The translations under genes and the position numbers were made by a program. 64,000 bases of DNA, taken from positions 61,668,858 to 61,732,857 of the forward strand of contig ML677334.1 of NCBI GenBank assembly GCA_007922305.1, given 5' to 3'. Shown here one piece after another: positions 59,866-64,000 of this stretch (the first letter of the stretch is position 1; every line of letters starts with the position of its first letter). The DNA is from Dermatemys mawii (taxonomy: Eukaryota; Chordata; Testudines; Dermatemydidae). The notes beneath the pieces were generated by a model. The model was not told the DNA's origin, searched no databases, and saw only the letters and a program-made list of their open reading frames with translations.

Positions 59866-60683
59866 TGTAGTGAGGCAGAGTGGTCTCTCTTTTTGAACTT
59901 GAGACCGAGGGACCACCAGCTCCCTGTGGCAAATGGAGCAAACTCATCTCACCTCACCCGCCTTGCCAGAAGTACCAAAGTATAGAGGAAGGGCCCTGCA
60001 GTTCAGTGGAGGTTGCACCGGGGGGGAGGCGGATATCTCTTGTAGGGAGCTGAGCCTTCTGTGGGATTCTGGATCAGCAGCTGAGCAGATTAGTGCCCTA
60101 TTGAGTGAAGAGACAAATGACCCCCAGAAGTGGCAGCTGACCAGCTGAAACATGGTGAGACAGAGCCCCAGCTTGACAGAGCAAGTTCAACTAAGTGGGG
60201 CAGCAATTTGTGCTGTTGGGAAGCGAGGCAGCAGATTTTTGTTTCCCTACCGACCCACTGGTGGAGCCCCCTGCCACTAACAAGATCCTGGGCTGGGCCC
60301 CAGTGGAGTAGGTTGGGCCCAGGTTCCCCCATCCTCTTTTCCACTTCCCCACATCTGGAGATTAGCAACATATTGACTCTAGGCCTGAAGGCATGTGCCT
60401 TGATTGTTGTTTGCACCACCCAGGAGGCTGTGGGCTTTAGACTATTGATTGCTGTCTGCCTTAGCCAGCAGGCTGTAGGCTAAAGACTGCTTATTGCTCT
60501 GCCATGCCCAGGGGCCATAACTCCACACTGTTAAATGTTGTTTTCCCCAGCCAGGAGGCTGCAAATTATAGATCATTGCTTGTTGCTTGGCCCCAGTCAA
60601 CAGGGCCCGAGCTCGACTACTGTTGTCTGATGCAGTGAGGCGGAGTGGCTTTCCTCTCAACCTGAGAGCAAGGGGCCACTATA
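59866..60683 (+). mobile_element. Small element with about 50-bp terminal direct repeats, inserted in CR1
   Basis: The left end TGTAGTGAGGCAGAGTGG through GGGACCAC (59866-59918) and the right end TGCAGTGAGGCGGAGTGG through GGGGCCACTATA (60633-60683) are direct repeats, about 70% alike. Each begins TG and contains an internal GTGG...CCAC inverse. The flanks ATAAC and GAAAC (3 of 5 alike) lie in CR1 sequence that is otherwise continuous. At 818 bp with no coding region it resembles a miniature LTR-type (TRIM-like) element. It contains four diverged units of 45-60 bp (60416-60630), three of them with a GGAGGCTG/GCAGGCTG core. Confidence 0.65.
60416..60630 (+). repeat. Diverged minisatellite inside the small element
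   Basis: Units begin near 60420, 60466, 60551 and 60594. They share CCAGGAGGCTGTGG-like and GACTATTG-TTGCTG-like words at irregular 45-85 bp spacing. Confidence 0.6.
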
Positions 60684-60733
60684 GAAACCTATCAAGATCC
60701 CTTCCAGTTTTACATTTCTATGATTCTATAAGA
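60684..60733 (+). mobile_element. CR1 LINE 3'-end, right part
   Basis: It reads CTATCAAGATCCCTTCCAG and ends TTTCTATGATTCTATAA, the CR1 terminus. It completes the piece that stops at 59865. Confidence 0.9.
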
Positions 60734-62618
60734 TGGCTGTACTGAGAGTGGATAAATTTAGGCTCAAGGGGGAAAATAAAAAAAATGTAAAACCCCTTTA
60801 AAAAGTTGGTATTTGTTATAAATCATGGCTGTGCCTTAGGCTCATCCATAGAAATATGATTTAAGTTTTATGAATTTTAGTTTACCAAGACCAAAATTGT
60901 TAAATTAAGCAGCTGAAAATTCATAACATCCCAACACTTCAGTAGCACATCTGAAAATCAAATAAAAGAGCTATAAAACATAGTTGTAACCAGAGTGGTC
61001 TGTTCTCATTAAGAATGGTAGAGCTAACAAATCATATTCCCCACAAAAGGGGCATCTGTTTTAAGTGCTCAGGTCTGAATAAATGATTGAAAGAACCAAG
61101 AGGGAGTAGAGGACAACACATTTCCTGGGCCACAAGAAGGTGTGGTTGATGGTGCCATCTTACAACAACAGTACTTTATGAAAAAACACTAATTACCAAG
61201 ATGAGGAGCCACCAAGTTCTGTAGCATCATTTTTGTTTTCTCTGTAATAGATGATGTTGAGTTACTAATTCTTACCCTGAAGCACTATGTTGCTGAAAAG
61301 GATCCCCATGCCAGTCCAGAAAATCAACAATATGAAAACCTAGTACTTTAAAACAGTGGATGTTTTAAAGCATTTCTTCCTTTTCTGTAAGACTCACTAT
61401 GAAAATAGTATGTTCAGGCTGCCTCAGTATTTCTATAATACCACAACACAATACATTGATTATTGGTATTCCGTAGTGCTTTGCTTTTCTGAAGTTCTGG
61501 GGTGCACTGAAGAGTCCTAGGGTAGTCTGAAATGGTACTTCGTGGACTTATCCTAATTGTTAAATTATCACAGCTAGTATTATTGATGGCTATTAGTGAT
61601 TTTCTTAGATTTAGTGGCAGAGTTACTGCTTTAAAATCCAAAGGGCATCTATTCAAATCCCACCAGAATTCAAATTCTTTCCACAATGATAAGGCACAGG
61701 TGACATTCAGTTTGACTGGTCTGATCTGTGTTGTTGCATAGTAAGCTATAATTAAATATCTGTAGGTAAATTTTTGCACCATTCTGTGATTAAGGATTTT
61801 TCAACTAGATTCATAGGGACAATGTGTAGTTAGTTAATATTTTGAATGTTAATGACTAATTCTGGTATTAAGACAAACCTTTTGTAAATGTACAGAACAA
61901 CAATACCTTGGAATATTATAGCACTGTTCATCCATCATTTAGGCTTGAGCTTTACATATTTAAAGGGAGTATTTGCCCCATTTAATAGATGAAAAATCTG
62001 AGGTACCAAAGAGTAGCTTTTTACAGTGTTGTCAGAAAGGAAGGCTGTTGCAATTACTATAAACCAGATCTCCTGATTCCCAGTCATAAGCATCAGTCAA
62101 AAAACCATACCACTTTCTCTTAGGTGAATAAGCAAATACCATCACAAATCTATATTAATTTTTTTCTTATTTTCACTTTGGTACTTGTGAAAACAAGTGG
62201 ATTGATAGCTTCATAGACAAGGACTGCATGATTTTTTAGAATAGAGATGAACAAATTACAATTAACTTACTTGAAAAATTCTAATTCTTTTTGTTTGTAG
62301 AGCCTCCACAAATATCACTCTTTCTTGAATATATTTATTTAAAAATAATTTATGCTATTTGTTACTTTAAATTGAACATTCAGAATGTTGCTTAGTTGTG
62401 ACTAGTCAGATAAATCGTATGGTACTTTTCCCCTTTCCTCACTTATACGTTTTAGTTTTTGACACTTGCTGAAAGTTAATTTTAATTTTGTTTTCCATGA
62501 GTATTTGAGTGTGGAAGCTTAAAAAATAGCTTTCCGTATGTATGTAGCCCACTGGGCTATTTTGCATTTGCATTGTACTCTGCTTTGCATTATATTCAGC
62601 AATACTGCAAGAAACCCA
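60734..62618. other. No recognisable feature
   Basis: Unique-looking intronic sequence. An acceptor-like TTCTCTGTAATAG at 61238-61250 is not followed by recognisable SNTG1 coding sequence. Confidence 0.4.
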
Positions 62619-63900
62619 CAGGCCTGTATCCTATAAGATGCTGGCTTCAGCAAGTTAGTATAAGGCTTGAGGCCTATGAACTTTGAACAGATAAACTTTG
62701 CACAGATAAATGACCCAACACAAACCCCCAAGTATTTGGGGAGCTGAAAATAGAGTTTAAGGGGAAGTTCTGACCACAGCTACATGAGTGCTGGCAATGA
62801 ACTGATGTATATAATAGATATATGAGATACATCTAAGGCTAGCCTGCTTGCTTGCCTATATATCTTTTCTTATAAGTTTTCTATTTTCTTATGGCTTTGA
62901 TTATTTGTTTTATTATAATAAGTTTAGAGGTTTATATTAGAATATATTTTACCTGTAACACAAAGGATCTGCTGGCCACATCCTGTATGCTGAGGTAAGG
63001 CAAAATTAGCATACATATGTTTGGGACCTTTCACCTGGATAGATGATGATGAACTAAAGCATAACGTCCATCTGTGGCTACGACCTTTAACGTATAGGAT
63101 GTGTTAAAAGCAGGTTGGCATAAGGGCTTTCCTAAGTTCATACCCTTTTAAACTTAACAGACACACCACAACTTGGAACTTGGAAAGAACTGAATTAACC
63201 AGTTAGGACAGAAATAACAAATGTGATATCTAACTACAAAAGCCATGGTAATGAATGGACGTATAAATAATTAGTTGAGATCACTGACCTATAGGAAGAA
63301 GACACTCCAACATTACTAAGGTGAGGAAATACAAATAAGGAAAAAAGGGGAAAATCTCCCACTGAATATGCATCTAACATATTGGCATCTGTGTATTATA
63401 AAAGTGCATCCCAGCTTCAGGGTGGTAGGGGAGTGAGATGTAATCCTTGGGAGGTGCCAGAATGATGACCATAGATGATGATGTGGAAGGTAATGGTGAT
63501 AAGGAAGATAATTGATAACACTTCAGGCTGATATTCAGGAGATGTGATTATATGGATGTGTAGATGTACGTTCTGTAGTATCTCTATTTACCTTACTGAA
63601 TTGGGGCATTTGTGTTAAATGTATCAATACATTTATATTTGTAAATATAAAATATTTTCTACAGTGTGAGTTTTGCAACTGTGCATATTGGGGTAATTTA
63701 TATATAATATATAATTTAAATAATACTGGATCTGATTATGGGACAAAACATGTCAACCCTCAAAGTGCTAATTCTTAAATAATCAATATAATTAACAGAT
63801 AATCTAAAGATCAGACAACAGATATTCAAATTCAAGTCAACTTCAATTACAAGTAAACATTAGAGAAGGGTAAAAACAAGTGAAGCAAATTTGTTCAAAT
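62619..63900 (+). repeat. Probable LTR-type interspersed repeat
   Basis: I recall many words of this stretch from a dispersed turtle repeat, for example GCTGGCCACATCCTGTATGC, GGTGAGGAAATACAAATAAG and GCTGATATTCAGGAGATGTG. A TATA-like GTATTATAAAAGTGCATC lies at 63392, and an AT-rich TGTAAATATAAAATATTTTC at 63640 could be the 3'-processing region, as in an LTR. Exact termini and a target duplication were not found, so the class is open. Confidence 0.5.
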
Positions 63901-64000
63901 TTTTGAACATGTATTTTTTTTAATATTACCTTGGTTCTGAAGAATAATATAGCTTGGACAGTGCCAGTGAAAACTTCTTTAACTCTGAATAAAAAGGTAG

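Larger units (their letters stand above)
52841..64000 (+). other. SNTG1: SNTG1 intron, start only (next coding exon outside the window)
   Basis: The intron opens with GTAAGT at 52841. The next coding exon should begin with codons for ERTVTIRRQTVGGFG, the start of the PDZ domain. I read the + strand to 64000 for this string and did not find it, so the intron is at least 11.16 kb. It contains an LTR-like tract, two solo LTRs, a CR1 fragment, a small nested element with terminal direct repeats and a further probable LTR. Confidence 0.8.

Noticed and set aside
61238..61290. Acceptor-like TTCTCTGTAATAG as the next SNTG1 exon
   Set aside because: The following sequence does not encode the expected ERTVTIRR PDZ start in any frame I read, and no good donor follows.

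Overview
The window is vertebrate nuclear DNA, most likely from a cryptodiran (hidden-necked) turtle. The evidence is a low gene density, a dense load of CR1 LINE copies, tRNA-derived SINEs of the Cry I / tortoise Pol III type whose tail matches a CR1 3' end, and several DNA transposons and LTRs whose sequences I recall as common in turtle assemblies. No bacterial-type genes, rRNA genes or CRISPR arrays are present.

The only host gene I can support is SNTG1 (gamma-1-syntrophin) on the + strand. Its start-codon exon is at 42298-42352 and the next coding exon is at 52706-52840. Together they encode the first 54 residues, which lead into the split first PH domain and stop just before the PDZ domain. 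Both exons have canonical splice signals and join in phase 0. The other 63.8 kb is therefore read as intronic: probably 5'-UTR intron upstream of 42298, intron 42353-52705, and the start of a further long intron from 52841. I found neither the next coding exon nor any 5'-UTR exon.

Layout. 1-7.4 kb: mostly unique sequence with a CR1 3' end, a 110-bp-arm hairpin (probable Penelope-type terminal repeat) and a pogo/Tigger-type MITE. 7.4-12.4 kb: a long minus-strand CR1 and a plus-strand CR1 carrying a hAT MITE with a perfect 8-bp target duplication. 16.6-18.1 kb: a dimeric tRNA-headed SINE and a probable LTR. 19.5-22.9 kb: a hAT-like element holding a 2.53-kb CACTA-like transposon whose 559-codon transposase frame is intact except for four in-frame stops. 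23.9-25.9 kb: a hAT MITE and an LTR containing a minisatellite. 28.7-32 kb: a second long minus-strand CR1 with a nested MITE. 34-40 kb: foldback MITEs and a solo LTR with a perfect 5-bp duplication. 42.3-53 kb: the SNTG1 exons, CR1, SINE and microsatellites. 54-60.7 kb: LTR-like sequence, two more solo LTRs, and a small element with short terminal direct repeats inserted in a CR1 3' end. 62.6-63.9 kb: another probable LTR-type repeat.

The annotation is thus a syntrophin gene start embedded in a layered repeat landscape. Repeat family names rest on termini, target duplications, coding motifs and recall of turtle genomes; no database search was run.
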